In this document: positions 46,396 to 56,415 of the stretch, in pieces
How the letters are laid out: every line of letters begins with the position of its first letter
How positions within the stretch are numbered: the first letter of the stretch is position 1
Assembly (NCBI GenBank): GCA_963773465.1
Contig: CAVZBF010000004.1
Location: forward strand, 1,054,001-1,118,000
DNA length: 64,000 bases
Source: VBAS01 sp963773465
Lineage (GTDB): Bacteria > Bacteroidota > Bacteroidia > Chitinophagales > Chitinophagaceae
Direction: 5' to 3'
Notes under the pieces: model-generated
What the model saw: only the letters and a program-made list of their open reading frames with translations
Databases searched by the model: none
What the model was told of the DNA's origin: nothing
Translations under genes and position numbers: made by a program

Positions 46396-46706
46396 CGGGA
46401 TCCCGCCTGAAGCGGGAGTCTGATGGTTATTTTTTCCATCGGGACGCTGGATGCGACCTGATAGTTATTTTCTATGAGCCCATCTTCATTACTACTGTCA
46501 CCGTCTGTTGCGTCGCACACTTGTACGTTCGGTAATTCTATTCGCCAGGCCCCATCCTCCATCTCCTTCCCCAAAGGGAAAGGAGCGGTGCTTCAATACA
46601 ATTCCAAACTAAACAACTTCCACTTCAACTTTATAACACATCCAAACAAACAAAAGTTTCTTCTTCCTAAGTTCCTCCGCCGCGGCGGAGACAGGAGGCC
46701 GGGTGG
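46396..46706. other. Gene-free spacer with palindromic repeats
   Basis: About 310 bases between two genes of the same cluster. Hairpins include TCCCGCCTGAAGCGGGA at 46401-46417 and CTCCGCCGCGGCGGAG near 46675-46690. CCATCGGGA segments (46393-46400 and 46438-46445) frame the first hairpin. A CCCCAAAGGGAAAGGAG stretch near 46570 resembles the repeat at 32434-32491. No coding frame is credible. Confidence 0.6.
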
Positions 46707-49021
46707 TTATGTCTTCGTAATCGCCTCTTCCATATTATAAATTGTATGAACCACCTGCATCAATGCCGCTGCTTCTGCTTTATTTGGAACCTGTTCATGT
46801 TTATATTCCCCAACTTTTAGAAAACTCTCTGCCTTTTGCGGTTGTTTTAAAAACTGTTCTTTTTCTTTTTTGTAATATTCAAAAAGTATTTGCTTTTCTT
46901 TTTCGGTTGCCATTCTGCAAATGATGCGGCGGAATGCTTTTTCAATTCTTTGTTCATCGGAAAGTTTTTCTAAGGATAGTTTTTCTGCTAACACTCTTGC
47001 GGCTTCCAGCACTTGCGGATCATTCAACAGAACAAGGGCCTGCAACGGCGTATTGGTGCGTACTCTTTTTACTTCGCATTGATCCCTGTTTGATGCATCG
47101 AATGTAAGCATGGACGGTGGCGGCACTGTTCTTTTAATGAATGTATACATTCCGCGGCGATACAATTTTTCATCATGGTCCTGTACATATCTTGCTAATT
47201 GACCGCGACCCGATGTAGATGATTCCCAAAGTCCCTTTGGCTGATAACTTTTCACACTTGGCCCGCCAATTTCATCATTCATTAAACCGCTGCTTGATAA
47301 CACAACATCTTTTACAAACTCGGCCGCATATCTTGCTCTTGACGATCTTGAAAGAAAAATATTCTCGGGATCTTTTGAGAGTTTCGCTTTTGAGGCCACG
47401 GATGACTGGCAATAGGTTGAAGACATTACGATTTGTTTTACCAGCCGTTTTATATCCCAACCATTATTCATAAAATCCAATGCGAGCCAATCGAGTAACT
47501 CAGGATGCGATGGCGGCTCTCCCTGCATACCAAAATCGCCTGATGTTTTTACAAGTCCTCTTCCAAAAAATTCCTGCCAGATACGATTTACAAAAACTCT
47601 TGATGTTAGCGGATGCTTTTTATCAAACAGCCATTGAACCAGGCCCAACCTGTTCTTTTCAAGTTTTGTCGAATCAAATGGAAAAATCTTTGGCGGGGTA
47701 TTAAATGAAACTTCATCTCCTGGTTGATCATACACCCCTCTTTTTAAAATATTCGTACATCTTACTTCGCTGCTGTCTTTCATGATCATCACCAGTACGG
47801 GTGCGGTATCTTTCTTATTGATGAATTGCAAGAGATTCTTTACATCATCGCTGGTGATTTTCATATTAGGAGGATCGGCAAGCGATGCAAGCTGAATATC
47901 TCCAAGTAATCCTTTTTCATTTACCTGGTTAAAAAAAGCAAACATGCTGTAATAGATCTTTGCGGAATCGGGTCAAACTTATGATCATGACATTTAGCAC
48001 ACTCAAATGTCATTGCCAAAAAAGTTTTTCCAAATGTGTTGGTGCGGTCCGTTACATATTCCAATCTATATTCTTCATCGATTACTCCGCCTTCCTGTGT
48101 TATTTTATGATTGCGGTTAAAGCCCGTAGCCAGTAACATTTCTTTTGTTGGTTCAGGAAGCAGGTCACCCGCAAGCTGCCAGGTAACGAATTTTTCGTAA
48201 GAATAATTTTCATTGAATGCATGGATCACCCAATCTCTCCATGGCCACATTGTTCGCAAGCCATCATCCTGGTAGCCGTGACTGTCTGCATACCTTGCTA
48301 CATCAAGCCAGTGAAGCGCCATCTTTTCACCATAATGAGGGTTTGCTAAAAGCTCATCAACTATCTTTTCGTATGCATTCGCAGCATTATCATTTAAAAA
48401 ATTTTCCTGCAATTCAATCGTTGCCGGCAAACCGGTCAGATCAAAACAAACTCTTTTTAATAATCTTTCTTTATCGGCAATATCATTAGGCGAAAGATCC
48501 ACCGACTCCATTTTTGCCAGCACAAAACGGTCGATCTCGTTCTTTGGCCACTGCTTATTTTCTGTTTCCGGCAATTGCTGTGGCTGTGGTGTAATTAAAG
48601 CCCAGTGCTGTTTATATTCTGCGCCCTGCTTTATCCATTTCTCTATCAGCTTTATTTCATACGCGGAAAGAGAAACATTAGATGATGGTGGCGGCATTTG
48701 CTCTGACGTATCCGTTGAGGATATCCGAAGAAACATTTGAGAGTGCAGGGGATCACCGGGAACGATGGCAAATGAGCCCGGGTTTTCTTTTAATGCAGCA
48801 AATGCGCTGTCAGGTATATCAAGCCGCAGGCTTGCCTGCCTTTGCTTTGCATCGGGCCCATGACATTTGAAACAGCGATCGGAAAGTATTGGTCTTATAT
48901 GAATATTGAAATCAACATGAGCAGGAAGTTTGTCCTTGGGTTTAGTTTTTCCATAGATAAATACGGAGGCAGCGCCCGCTGCAATAACGACAAGCAATAA
49001 AACCCAATACGCTTTTTTCAT
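46707..49021 (-). pseudogene. Planctomycete-type cytochrome, DUF1549 and DUF1553 protein, one frameshift
   Basis: ATG 49019-49021 begins a signal anchor (AYWVLLLVVIAAGAASVF). Domains in order: a c-type haem domain with DRCFKCHGPDAKQRQASL, the DUF1549 part (WPKNEIDRFVLAKMES, GYQDDGLRTMWPWRDWVI, CAKCHDHKFDPIP). After a one-base loss near 47950, the DUF1553 part follows (LVQWLFDKKHPLTSRVFVNR, FASNRDQCEV-type DASNRDQCEVKRVRTNTPLQ). Reconstructed length is about 770 residues. Such proteins are exported haem enzymes of uncertain substrate, well known in Planctomycetota and also present in Bacteroidota. It heads the four-gene cluster. Confidence 0.87.
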
Positions 49022-49106
49022 GTACACAGTTCTTTATGGCGTTAAGGTAAAATTTTTCTTTTTGATTACAGGAACCGGCAGAGGAATTATCGTTTTATTT
49101 TGCATA

Positions 49107-49163
49107 AGGGCTAAAGCCCTGTGAATATTATCTGTATTATCCTAACCCCAGCCTTAAGGCTGG
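49107..49163. repeat. Paired GGGCTAAAGCCC and CCAGCCTTAAGGCTGG palindromes
   Basis: AGGGCTAAAGCCCT at 49107-49120 and a perfect 16-base palindrome CCAGCCTTAAGGCTGG at 49148-49163 are 27 bases apart, with AT-rich sequence between. This pairing is a familiar dispersed repeat in Bacteroidota. It lies just after the DUF2480 gene on its strand, where it may act as a transcription end. Confidence 0.65.
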
Positions 49164-49182
49164 AGCAATATGAAACCGCTAA

Positions 49183-49692
49183 TTATTTCTTCTTATAAAC
49201 AGGAACTGTACTGCAGGGTTCGCCATACATAATGCTTTTTGCCACAGGCAGAAGCACTTTTGTTGCTTCGGCATAAGCAAAGTCGTCGATCGGTGTTTCA
49301 CCACAGCCTTTTAATACGATCCGTTTGCCTTCAAATTCACCCACATTTATTGAAGAAATGTTTTTAATGATCGTTGCCTTATACATTTCCTTTTCGTTTC
49401 CAACCATTGTTTGTTTTGCCAGCGGTTGCAGGTACGATATTACAAGCATATAAGCCCACACAGGAATAATAGCATCTGCTGAGCATGTAATGGCAACATT
49501 CTTATTTCTGTACTTTTCCCAATTGTGTTGTTTCAGTGCTTCCCTGAAATCTTTTTCCTTTAATATCATCCCCATAAAAAGAAAATCTTTCAGATCAAAG
49601 ACGATCATATCCTCTTTATGCGGAAGGTATTTTTCCAGGTCAATTGTAATTAACCCGCTTTCAGCCACCTTATTTATAATTTCGTCGCTCAT
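49183..49692 (-). CDS. DUF2480 family protein
   Basis: 169 residues. The sequence shows the pattern of this Bacteroidota family: IDLEKYLPHKEDMIVFDLKDFLF near the start, the conserved KGCGETPI and closing KSIMYGEPCSTVPVYKK. Three conserved cysteines could bind a metal or form a redox site, but no function is established. ATG at 49690-49692. Soluble, probably cytoplasmic. Confidence 0.82.
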   Translation of the reverse strand: MSDEIINKVAESGLITIDLEKYLPHKEDMIVFDLKDFLFMGMILKEKDFREALKQHNWEKYRNKNVAITCSADAIIPVWAYMLVISYLQPLAKQTMVGNEKEMYKATIIKNISSINVGEFEGKRIVLKGCGETPIDDFAYAEATKVLLPVAKSIMYGEPCSTVPVYKKK

Positions 49693-49745
49693 CGAATTGC
49701 AAAAATACCGCTGCTTTAAGCTTTATTGTTTACGAAAAGCGGCGC

Positions 49746-49780
49746 AAAAAAGCCCGGTCTCGCCTTAGGCGAGACCGGGC
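49746..49780 (-). terminator. Strong rho-independent terminator
   Basis: A perfect 13-base stem, GCCCGGTCTCGCC at 49752-49764 with its complement at 49768-49780, loop TTA, is followed on the minus strand by a run of six T (complement of 49746-49751). It ends transcription of the PpiD gene before DUF2480. Confidence 0.88.
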
Positions 49781-49808
49781 CACTACTTCTTAAATAAGCA
49801 GCTCATAA

Positions 49809-52007
49809 TTAATAAAAATTTCGCCGGTTGTCTCTGACCTTCGACAGTTTTCTCATGATCGTAGCTGGCTGGCTTAGTTGTGCCTGCATATTCATGGTTC
49901 TGCTTCGCATTTGAGTTCTTTGCATTTCAATATCCGCGATCACCGATGTAGTGGTAACATCATCGACCCTGATTACATATACCGCATCTTTGCCCGCTAT
50001 TGGCTCCGGAATGATTTTTCCCTTGTTGTTTGGATTAAAGATCGCTCCGAGTGCCTTCGCATCGCCAAACTGCTTGCCACCGCTTCCTATACGAACACTA
50101 TCTACCACAACTATTGAATCTTTTAATGCTGCGGCTGCCGCTTCTAATGTGGTCACCTTGCCGATCATTTGTTTTATTTGTTCCGCTTTCTTCTTGTCTT
50201 TTATCACCCTTTCCACACTTGGCGTTGTTTGTGTTCCTGTTCTTGCTATATAAACAGGTTGCACACCTTCTTTCAAAACATCGGTAACCACAGCTACAAT
50301 GAATTTATAGCCTGTCTGTATATCGCCGATCTTTTCATGCTTCAACACCTCTCCTTTATCTGCTTTGTAAATTTCTCTAACAAGCTGGCGGGTGGGACCA
50401 AAGACATTTATTCCCTGGATGAAAATATCATTCGGCCTGATATTGTTTGCATCTATCTTTTTATACCTGCCATTTGATTTTGCAATATTGGCATCATATG
50501 ATTTCATGTCGTTGCTCTCGCTTGCAAATTTGCTTGCTTCTTCCTCTGCTGCCTGAAGCGTTTCCGGACTTGCTACAATATTCTTTGCGAAATATGCAAT
50601 TTTATAATACGGCTGGAAATTTTTCTGATCAAGTATTTCGATCAGGTGATAACCAAAGATCGTTTTCACCACTTTCTTTTCGCCCGTTTTTCCTTCGAAA
50701 GAAAAATCATTGAATTCTTTTACCATTCTTCCGTAAGTAAAATAATTCGTAGCAGGATTATCGGGATTAGATAAAAGACCGCCTTTCAGGGCGCTGCTTT
50801 GATCGGACGAATATCTGATTGCAAGCGAATCAAATTTTGCACCTCCTTTTATTGCCAGCTCAATGCTGTCAATTCTTTTCTTGGCAACTGAATCATCAAG
50901 TATTTGCTGCCTGTTTTGCGGATCGTATGTTTGAATCAGAATATGCCGTGCCTTTACCGAATCGGGCATTGGTCTTGAATCAATGAGTTTTGCTAAGACA
51001 TAAGTATGCTGATCAAGGTAAGGGCCGTACACTGCGCTTTTTGCAAGAGCAAAAATGCTGTCTTTTAAAGGCACCTGTATCTGTGATTTACCATTGTATC
51101 CGTCAAAATATTCGATTGTGCCTCCTTTGCTTGAAATAAACCTGGCAGGATCTGGTTCAGCTGCAAAGTCAGCTTTCAGTTCTTCCAGTTGCTTTTTAAC
51201 CGATGCTGAATCAGCTGCTGTTGCTGCCGCATCAAAAAGTACATAGGAAATGCTGCGTGCTTCTTCTTGTTTATACAAAGATTTATACTTGTTCACATAA
51301 TCTTCAATCTCCTTATCAGAAACTTTTATTGTGCTGTCAGGAATTTTTGAATACAGATACCGGACATAAGAAACTTTTGCCAATCCCGCAGATTCTGCAT
51401 TTTGTTTTTCTATAAACCATTTTGGATAATATACAGAGCTCGTAAGAAGTGCGTTGAGCTTTTGAAGTTTTTTGTTGTATTCCAACGCGCCAAGAAAATC
51501 ATCGAGCTGATCTTTTTGAGCTGGTTCGCCTGTCCTTTTTATATTATTGAATTGTGCCTGGACTGCCGCCCCATCATAATTTCCCGTTTGCGGATCGGAA
51601 AAGATCCTTCTCATTTCCTGGGGAGGGTTAGGCCCAAACAGCCAATCATTAAACTCTCTTTTTCCCACATCAATACCAATCTTTTTAAATTCAGGCTCCA
51701 TAATAATTTGTTCAACCTGGTTATTCCATAGCTGTTCATTATTATTCTGAAGTTCTGCTTCTGAGATCTGGCGTCCCTGGCTTGCCGCATTTCTCTGCGC
51801 ATCCTCGTTTATGCTTTTGAGTTTTGATTCAAAACTGACCCAGTCAATTTTCTTTCCATTCACTGTTCCAAGTGTTGAGGAATCTCCGGGCCCCATTCTT
51901 TCTTTTGCCTGGAAATAATCGGTTAGGATAAAACCTAAAAGTGCTAATGCGATAGCCACTACAGCCCACTTTGCATACTTTTCACGAATGCTCTGGATAA
52001 CTGACAT
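49809..52007 (-). CDS. ppiD: PpiD-like periplasmic peptidyl-prolyl isomerase
   Basis: 732 residues. An N-terminal membrane anchor (AVVAIALALLGFILTDYF) is followed by a SurA_N-like helical domain (PDFKKIGIDVG-type EFKKIGIDVGKREFNDWLFG). A parvulin domain lies near 345-460 with ARHILIQTYDPQNR, FDSLAIRYSSDQSSALKGG, and the closing FGYHLIEI. The enzyme assists folding of outer-membrane proteins at the periplasmic face of the inner membrane. Flanked by terminators on both sides, so a single-gene transcript. Length fits Bacteroidota PpiD proteins. Confidence 0.88.
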   Translation of the reverse strand: MSVIQSIREKYAKWAVVAIALALLGFILTDYFQAKERMGPGDSSTLGTVNGKKIDWVSFESKLKSINEDAQRNAASQGRQISEAELQNNNEQLWNNQVEQIIMEPEFKKIGIDVGKREFNDWLFGPNPPQEMRRIFSDPQTGNYDGAAVQAQFNNIKRTGEPAQKDQLDDFLGALEYNKKLQKLNALLTSSVYYPKWFIEKQNAESAGLAKVSYVRYLYSKIPDSTIKVSDKEIEDYVNKYKSLYKQEEARSISYVLFDAAATAADSASVKKQLEELKADFAAEPDPARFISSKGGTIEYFDGYNGKSQIQVPLKDSIFALAKSAVYGPYLDQHTYVLAKLIDSRPMPDSVKARHILIQTYDPQNRQQILDDSVAKKRIDSIELAIKGGAKFDSLAIRYSSDQSSALKGGLLSNPDNPATNYFTYGRMVKEFNDFSFEGKTGEKKVVKTIFGYHLIEILDQKNFQPYYKIAYFAKNIVASPETLQAAEEEASKFASESNDMKSYDANIAKSNGRYKKIDANNIRPNDIFIQGINVFGPTRQLVREIYKADKGEVLKHEKIGDIQTGYKFIVAVVTDVLKEGVQPVYIARTGTQTTPSVERVIKDKKKAEQIKQMIGKVTTLEAAAAALKDSIVVVDSVRIGSGGKQFGDAKALGAIFNPNNKGKIIPEPIAGKDAVYVIRVDDVTTTSVIADIEMQRTQMRSRTMNMQAQLSQPATIMRKLSKVRDNRRNFY

Positions 52008-52026
52008 AATAATATTATAGGGTTAT

Positions 52027-52051
52027 AAAAAAGCCCAAAGGACTCCTTTGG
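52027..52051 (-). terminator. Rho-independent terminator
   Basis: CCAAAGG at 52035-52041 pairs with CCTTTGG at 52045-52051; on the minus strand the stem is followed by GGC and a run of six T (complement of 52027-52032). It ends transcripts from the S46 peptidase gene. Confidence 0.75.
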
Positions 52052-52142
52052 AGGACGGCAAAAATAGGGGAAAAACTGTGGAAAAGCAGCCTTTCTTTTG
52101 CCCAATGGTATTCTGCTGCTGATGGGCTGCCGGATGGTAGCG

Positions 52143-52168
52143 GTAGCTCCCGCCATCAGCGGGACTAC
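52143..52168. repeat. GTAG-TCCCGC hairpin
   Basis: GTAGCTCCCGC and GCGGGACTAC surround a CATCA loop in the gap between the S46 gene and its terminator. The TCCCGC/GCGGGA core also occurs at 46401-46417, so it may be a member of one dispersed family. Confidence 0.5.
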
Positions 52169-52218
52169 AAGCGAACAGCCGGGACTGAAGGGCAATTATG
52201 TAATGACGTTGACAGCCC

Positions 52219-54399
52219 CTAAATTTTAGGACTGACCACAAGGTTCATTTCCTTGATAAGGTGTTTGGCGCCGGCAAACTTGTCAATAATAAATAACACA
52301 TAGCGGATATCAACCATTATATTCCTGCAAATGGAAGGATCATAATTAATATCACTCATGGTACCCTCCCATACACGGTCGAAATTGAGACCGATAAGAT
52401 TGCCATTGGCATCAAGTGCGGGGCTTCCGCTATTGCCGCCTGTTGTATGGTTGGCAGCGATAAAACAAACGGGCAGCTTACCATTGACCGCATAAGGGCC
52501 ATAATCTTTTGCCTTGTAAAGCTCTCTTAGTTTTTCAGGAACATCAAATTCATAATCCCCTGGCTTGTATTTTTCCATCACACCATCTAGATAGGTATAA
52601 AAATCATAGTTAACCGCATCTCTTGCTTCATATCCTTTTACATTTCCATAAGTAATGCGCAGTGTGCTGTTTGCATCAGGATAAAATTTCTTTTCTTTAA
52701 AAACATCCATTTGCGCCTGCATATAAGTTCGCTGCAGCTTGTTTATCCTAGTTTGAATTTCATTGAGCTTTCCCTGTACCTGCGTTTGATACGTTTTTAA
52801 AATATCATTATATAATTTAACGGCGTTATCGTTGCGGATATAATTTATAACATCGCTGGTTGCTTGTTGTAATTTATCATTGACAGCCTTTGCATTCAAA
52901 ATTCTTGTTTCTGTATAAATTTTTTCAGCCAGCTTATCATAATCATCTCCCTCCGAGCTCAGCATATCAGTCATCATTGAAGAAACATTTTCTTTTTGCT
53001 GGTCCATCACATACATCTTCATCAACACTGCAAAAAGTTTTTTATCTACTTCGGTATTATATTCGGTAAAAAAATCATTAAGAAACCCGCTGACCTCATT
53101 TTTCTTTTTTGCATAAGCCGTTTCGCCGCCCTGGTCAAATGCATTCACAAGAGAACTCAACTGTGCGGCCACCGTAAACAATTCTATTTTGCTTATAATC
53201 TCATTAAAATAATCTCTTGCATAACCATATGGTTTTATTTCTGCATACGCATTATTAAGATCCTGCAAAACCTTTCCATAAGATGATTTCCATTGCGGAT
53301 TGGCATTTACTCTTTTCTGGAACTCGGCTTCATATACACTTTTTTTTCCAACCGCATCGGTACGTGTAAGCCCAAGCACTTCGCCCTGCCATTTTTTATA
53401 AGCGTTTTGAATGCCGGCATATTTTGATGCATACTGAATTTTTATTTGTTCATCTTTTCGCATGAACCCATCGATAATATTTAATGCTTTTTCGCGGATA
53501 GAAATTTTTGCCGGATCATTCACCGTCATTATTTGTTCAACAGCTGATCCGGGTAAATATTCTGTCGTTCTTCCGGGGAAACCAAATACCATTGTAAAGT
53601 CGCCTGCCTTTACTCCATTCAATGAAATAGCCAATGATTTTTTTGGAGTATATGGAATATTATCGGGCGAATAATCAGCAGGCTTATTGTCTTTGCCTGC
53701 ATAAATGCGGAACATGGAAAAATCTCCCGTATGCCGTGGCCACATCCAGTTATCGGTATCTTTTCCAAAATTACCAATAGCAGATGGCGGTGCGCCAACA
53801 AGACGGACATCGTTATATGTTTCTGTTATAAAAAGATAGTATTGGTTATTCTCAAAAAATCCGCGGATCAATACTTTCTGATAGCTTTCTTTTTTAACTG
53901 TGTTTCTCAGCGCCTCCATATTCTTATCGACCAGTGATTGTCTTTCCGCTTCACTCATTGCTGGGGTGGCGCCATTCAGTACTTGTTTTGTTACATCTTC
54001 AATTCTTACAATAAATGTTACATATAAACCGGGATTAGCAAGCTCTTCACTATTGTTCTTTGCCCAAAATCCATCTCTTATATAATTATGCTCGAGTGTT
54101 GAATGATTTTGCACGGCATCAAATCCGCAATGATGATTGGTAAGAACAAGTCCTTTGTTTGAAATTATTTCACCGGTACAAAAACCACCAAGGCTTACAA
54201 TCGCATCTTTTAAACTTCCGCTATTGATATTATAAATATCCTTTGCGCTTATCTTCATGCCCAGGCTTTTCATTTCGCTTTCATTCAGTTTTTCCAACAG
54301 AAGAGGCAACCACATGCCTTCGTTGGCAAAAGAACAGATTGAGATTAAGGTGGAGGATAAGAAAAGCAGGGTGTATACAAACCTTTTGAGATATTTCAT
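52219..54399 (-). CDS. S46 family dipeptidyl-peptidase, DPP11-like specificity residue
   Basis: 726 residues with a signal peptide (VYTLLFLSSTLISICSFA). The chymotrypsin-like catalytic residues can be placed: the His in LTNHHCGFDAV at about 89-90 and Ser about 657 in TGGNSGSPA. Eighteen residues after that Ser lies Arg (NFDRVWEG, about 675), the position that is Arg in Porphyromonas DPP11, which prefers Asp/Glu at P1, and Gly in DPP7. These periplasmic enzymes release dipeptides from oligopeptide N-termini to feed amino-acid use. The protein thus probably prefers acidic residues, by inference. Confidence 0.9.
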   Translation of the reverse strand: MKYLKRFVYTLLFLSSTLISICSFANEGMWLPLLLEKLNESEMKSLGMKISAKDIYNINSGSLKDAIVSLGGFCTGEIISNKGLVLTNHHCGFDAVQNHSTLEHNYIRDGFWAKNNSEELANPGLYVTFIVRIEDVTKQVLNGATPAMSEAERQSLVDKNMEALRNTVKKESYQKVLIRGFFENNQYYLFITETYNDVRLVGAPPSAIGNFGKDTDNWMWPRHTGDFSMFRIYAGKDNKPADYSPDNIPYTPKKSLAISLNGVKAGDFTMVFGFPGRTTEYLPGSAVEQIMTVNDPAKISIREKALNIIDGFMRKDEQIKIQYASKYAGIQNAYKKWQGEVLGLTRTDAVGKKSVYEAEFQKRVNANPQWKSSYGKVLQDLNNAYAEIKPYGYARDYFNEIISKIELFTVAAQLSSLVNAFDQGGETAYAKKKNEVSGFLNDFFTEYNTEVDKKLFAVLMKMYVMDQQKENVSSMMTDMLSSEGDDYDKLAEKIYTETRILNAKAVNDKLQQATSDVINYIRNDNAVKLYNDILKTYQTQVQGKLNEIQTRINKLQRTYMQAQMDVFKEKKFYPDANSTLRITYGNVKGYEARDAVNYDFYTYLDGVMEKYKPGDYEFDVPEKLRELYKAKDYGPYAVNGKLPVCFIAANHTTGGNSGSPALDANGNLIGLNFDRVWEGTMSDINYDPSICRNIMVDIRYVLFIIDKFAGAKHLIKEMNLVVSPKI

Positions 54400-54913
54400 A
54401 TGTATAGTTTGAGAACCGTAAAGTTAGATTATTAATTTCTATCAAGTTTTTGCCGCCGTTTTATTTCGGGTAGTAAAGTTTTTCTCCCCAAAGGGCTGTT
54501 GGCAAAAGACTTTTACTGTTAATAACGGTTGGTGAAACGTTAGCATGAAATAGAAAGATTGGATGGTTGAAAGTTAAAAGCCCGAAACTAAAAACTGTTA
54601 GTGTTAGTTGTGCATGCGTAATTCATACTCTATTCACAGAACTTTTTATTTTTTTGGTACACTATTTTTCCAGAAGATGACACGCACAGGCATGTGGATA
54701 TAACAGTGAGATCTGCGGCAGGCAAGGATATGACCTGTGGATTACCTCTGCTTTTAGTGTTAATAATATTAAGTAAGTAATTTTGTGTAGAATCTTTTCC
54801 ACGAATCCACAGGTGTAATAATAATAAACTCTTTTTTATAAATATTATATAATACTATTAATACAATACAGAAAAAGGAATTTTAAAAATCCGATTGTGT
54901 AGTCGAACATTGC
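54400..54913. other. Candidate chromosomal replication origin (oriC)
   Basis: This 510-base gene-free stretch separates a run of minus-strand genes from plus-strand genes. Sequences near the DnaA box TTATNCACA are CTATTCACA (54630-54638), TGTGGATAT (54693-54701), TGTGGATTA (54736-54744), and weaker GAATCCACA (54803-54811) and TTTTCCACG (54795-54803). An AT-rich tract with ATAATAATAA and ATTATATAATAC follows (54815-54890), as expected of an unwinding element. The region contains no gene, and no tRNA was found. dnaA is not adjacent. The assignment is an inference. Confidence 0.5.
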
Positions 54914-54914
54914 A

Positions 54915-54930
54915 CCCGGTAATTACCGGG
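54915..54930. promoter_or_regulatory. Perfect 16-base palindrome before nadA
   Basis: CCCGGTAATTACCGGG lies 19 bases before the nadA ATG. Symmetry and position fit an operator, for example for an NAD-related repressor, but it also resembles the dispersed CCCGAT-type hairpins of this genome, so the role is open. Confidence 0.4.
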
Positions 54931-54949
54931 ACCTAAAAAATTAGTGAAG

Positions 54950-55961
54950 ATGAATTCAGAAACAATAACCGCCGCAAAAAGTGAAATTGAGAGAAAGGGT
55001 TTTCTCGATATTGAACTGGACCCCACACTCGATCTCTTTGCAGAAATTGAAAGATTGAAAAAAGAAAAAAATGCGATACTGCTGGCGCATTACTACCAGG
55101 AACCGGATATCCAGGATGTGGCTGACTATATCGGGGATAGTTTAGGGCTGGCACAACAAGCTGAAAAGACACAAGCCGACATGATCGTTTTTGCCGGAGT
55201 GCATTTCATGGCCGAGACGGCAAAAATTTTAAACCCAACAAAAAAAGTTGTTATTCCTGATCTGAAAGCCGGTTGTTCACTGAGCGATAGTTGTCCGCCA
55301 CCATTGTTCAAAAAATTCAAAGACGAGCATCCTGATCATGTAGTGGTAAGCTATATCAACTGCAGTGCAGGAATAAAAGCATTAAGCGATGTGATCTGTA
55401 CCAGCAGTAATGCAAAGGTGATTGTTGAAAGTTTTCCAAAAGAACAGAAAATAATTTTTGCTCCTGATAAAAATCTTGGCGCCTACATCAACAAAGTGAC
55501 GGGGAGAAATATGTTGCTTTGGAATGGTGCCTGCATGGTGCATGAAATATTTAGTCTTGAAAAGATCACCAAATTAAAAGTAAGACATCCGAATGCAAAA
55601 GTGATTGCTCACCCGGAATGTGAGGACCCTGTTTTACGCATTGCAGATTTTATCGGCAGTACCACAGGATTGCTGAAGTATACACAGAAGGATGATGCAA
55701 AAGAATTTATTGTTGTTACAGAAACAGGCATCATTCACCAGATGCAAAAAGCAAATCCCAACTAAAACATTTATACCGGCACCACCTGAAAACAATTGCG
55801 CCTGCAATGATTGCCCGCACATGAAACGTAATACACTTGAGAAGCTTTATCTCTGCATGGAATATGAAGTACCGGATATTACAATGGATGAAGAATTAAG
55901 GCTGGCAGCAAAGAAACCGATTGAGAGAATGCTGGAGATAAGTAAGAAAGCGGGGCTATAA
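54950..55961 (+). pseudogene. nadA: Quinolinate synthase, one frameshift
   Basis: From ATG 54950, NadA sequence runs to near base 55757: LLAHYYQEPDIQDVADYIGDSL, the first cluster cysteine in LKAGCSLSDSC, and WNGACMVHEIF. Removing one base at about 55757 continues KTFIPAPPENNCACNDCPHM with the last iron-sulfur cysteine, then LEKLYLCMEYEVPDIT and a stop at 55961. Rejoined length is about 337, the family size. NadA makes quinolinate from iminoaspartate and DHAP with a 4Fe-4S cluster. All functional residues are intact, so a sequencing indel is likely. Confidence 0.93.
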
Positions 55962-56003
55962 GGAATAAATTTTTTTTAGAAGATGTAAATTAAAAGATTT
56001 AAA

Positions 56004-56393
56004 ATGGAGACCAGCGCAGAAATCTATAATATTTATTTTGATGCCGGGATCAATTCTGTTGTGATGGAATGGAACGGATATGCAACAAGTAAACAATTCA
56101 AAGAGGGGACGGAACTGATGTTAAATACGCTTATAAAAAATAATTGTTCAAAAGTTCTGGCGGACATAAAAGATATGAAGATAATAGCTATGGAAGATCA
56201 GCAATGGTTAAATGAAGAATTTTTGCCAAGAGCTACAAAGTTTGGTTTTAAAGCGATTGCTATCATTAAGCCTGATCACTATTTCAATAAAGTGGCAGTA
56301 GAAACAATTTCATATAAAGCCGATAAAGACAAACTCACAATCAATTTTTTTGACAATACAAAAGAAGCAAGAGAATGGCTGGATAAAATATGA
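56004..56393 (+). CDS. SpoIIAA/STAS-like small protein
   Basis: 129 residues, probably cytoplasmic. The alternating strand and helix pattern (INSVVMEWNGYATSKQFKEG, KVLADIKDMKIIAMEDQQWL, FKAIAIIKP) matches the SpoIIAA-like fold found in Bacteroidota single-domain proteins. No phosphorylatable serine typical of anti-sigma antagonists is evident. It sits 42 bases after nadA and 22 bases before the peptidase gene. Confidence 0.65.
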   Translation: METSAEIYNIYFDAGINSVVMEWNGYATSKQFKEGTELMLNTLIKNNCSKVLADIKDMKIIAMEDQQWLNEEFLPRATKFGFKAIAIIKPDHYFNKVAVETISYKADKDKLTINFFDNTKEAREWLDKI

Positions 56394-56415
56394 GTAATGA
56401 TAAAAAACATCAAAC

